Shown: one piece after another, positions 5,620-6,243 of the stretch
Layout of the letters: every line of letters starts with the position of its first letter
Numbering within the stretch: the stretch's first letter is position 1
Origin: a bacterium
GTDB taxonomy: Bacteria; Bdellovibrionota; Bdellovibrionia; Bdellovibrionales; UBA1609
Length of the DNA: 6,243 nucleotides
Assembly: GCA_021784635.1 (NCBI GenBank)
Contig: JAJYHS010000017.1
Coordinates: 1-6,243 of the forward strand
Reading direction: 5' to 3'
Position numbers and translations under genes: made by a program
The notes under the pieces: model-generated
Databases searched by the model: none
What the model was told of the DNA's origin: nothing
What the model saw: the letters and a program-made list of their open reading frames with translations, nothing else

Positions 5620-6243
5620 ATGAAGACGGGTGAGAAGGATCAAAACGGTAGAGGTCGGTACAACAAGAGCCAGCACAATTCGCTTCTAAGAGGACTGGCG
5701 TACGCAGCAATCGTCGTTAGTTCAACTGCGGGTATAAGCGCAAATGTTCAAGCTGGAACAGTCTTAAAATTGCGCGCTGGCCAGTACAACATGAACCAAC
5801 TGGCGATTAACCCGTATGTCACGACGCTCATGTCTGTAAAAAACGAAAAACCTCTGCATTACATCTTGCAATTTAAGCGGCCGTTGACGGTCGAAGAAAA
5901 ATCGCAAATAACTGCGCGCGGAATTCAATTTCTCCGTTATATACCCGAAGACGCCTACATAGTGCGGGCGAAAAACTCAACCCTCGCGAATCTCCAACAG
6001 GCCAATTCTATTGTGCAAGGTTACACATATTACCAAGCAGCTTTTAAACTGAGTCCGCAACTTGAAAAATACGCGGCTCAAGATGCCAGTCGACCGGCGC
6101 TTGTCAATGTGTACACGCTTGATTCACAAAACAAGGTTGAAACTAAACTGAAAGCATTGGGCGCAAAAGTTGTTCAAAGCGGCCCGGGGGTCGTAACGGT
6201 TAAAGTAACCGGCTCACAGGTTGGCAATTTGGCAAAGATCGAC
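5620..6243 (+). CDS. secreted subtilisin-like (S8) protease precursor, N-terminal part (runs off window)
   Basis: An open frame of 208 codons with no stop, continuing past the window edge. Residues 1-24 form a long basic n-region, about 25-41 a hydrophobic core (GLAYAAIVVSSTAGIS), and NVQA-G suggests signal peptidase I cleavage after A45. Two compact beta-alpha-beta-like units follow: about 79-145, with HYILQFKRPLT and FLRYIPEDAYIVRA, and about 160-208, with LVNVYTLD, KLKALGAKVVQ and GPGVVTVKV. This pattern matches what I recall of propeptides ahead of S8 serine proteases in Bdellovibrio and myxobacteria, where the segment after LAKID leads into the catalytic domain. The Asp/His/Ser triad is not in the window, so the protease call is inference. 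The start is ATG 5620; an in-frame TTG at 5575 would add 15 residues and disturb the signal peptide further. It is divergent from murJ. Confidence 0.68.
   Translation, partial: MKTGEKDQNGRGRYNKSQHNSLLRGLAYAAIVVSSTAGISANVQAGTVLKLRAGQYNMNQLAINPYVTTLMSVKNEKPLHYILQFKRPLTVEEKSQITARGIQFLRYIPEDAYIVRAKNSTLANLQQANSIVQGYTYYQAAFKLSPQLEKYAAQDASRPALVNVYTLDSQNKVETKLKALGAKVVQSGPGVVTVKVTGSQVGNLAKID

Noticed and set aside
5586..5630. G-quadruplex in the protease leader.
   Set aside because: Four G-runs are present but two loops are 11 and 13 nt long, beyond the usual limit for a stable fold; kept only as a G-rich repeat.
1..6243. CRISPR array, tRNA or rRNA genes, insertion sequences, phage or toxin-antitoxin genes.
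   Set aside because: I saw no spaced repeats, terminal inverted repeats, transposase motifs or RNA-gene signatures; the window is nearly filled by ordinary chromosomal genes.

Overview
The window holds four complete protein genes and the 5' part of a fifth. It looks like a chromosomal housekeeping region of a Gram-negative bacterium with GC content a little under 50 % (judged by eye). A lipoprotein signal, a MurJ lipid II flippase homologue, an HD-GYP signalling protein and a secreted subtilisin-type protease precursor fit a predatory or deltaproteobacterium-like host. The wording of the HD-GYP N-terminal module and of the protease propeptide reminds me of Bdellovibrio-type genomes. That placement is inference from recalled family patterns, not from a search.

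Layout. At 16-978 (minus) lies an HD-GYP phosphodiesterase-type protein. It is divergent from recG (1016-3124, plus), with only 37 bp between them. recG appears to start at a TTG preceded by AGGA. 53 bp downstream on the same strand is a small predicted lipoprotein of unknown function (3178-3729), which has a consensus -10 box of its own in the gap. It converges, with 11 bp between stop codons, on a MurJ/MviN-family gene (3741-5447, minus). A 172-bp divergent intergenic region (5448-5619) carries an AT-rich inverted repeat, a 10-bp palindrome and a G-rich tandem repeat. The last gene (5620 to the window edge, plus) encodes a signal peptide followed by two propeptide-like units of the kind found ahead of S8 subtilisin-like proteases. 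Its catalytic domain would lie beyond the window.

The genes do not form one pathway. RecG repairs and restarts replication forks, MurJ serves peptidoglycan precursor export, the HD-GYP protein is probably tied to cyclic-di-GMP signalling, and the lipoprotein and protease act in or beyond the envelope. I found no tRNA, rRNA, CRISPR array, insertion sequence or phage gene, and no clear sign of a novel multi-gene system. The points most worth a second look are the MurJ homologue, which lacks several residues essential in E. coli MurJ, and the HD-GYP protein, which has a substituted residue in its signature loop.
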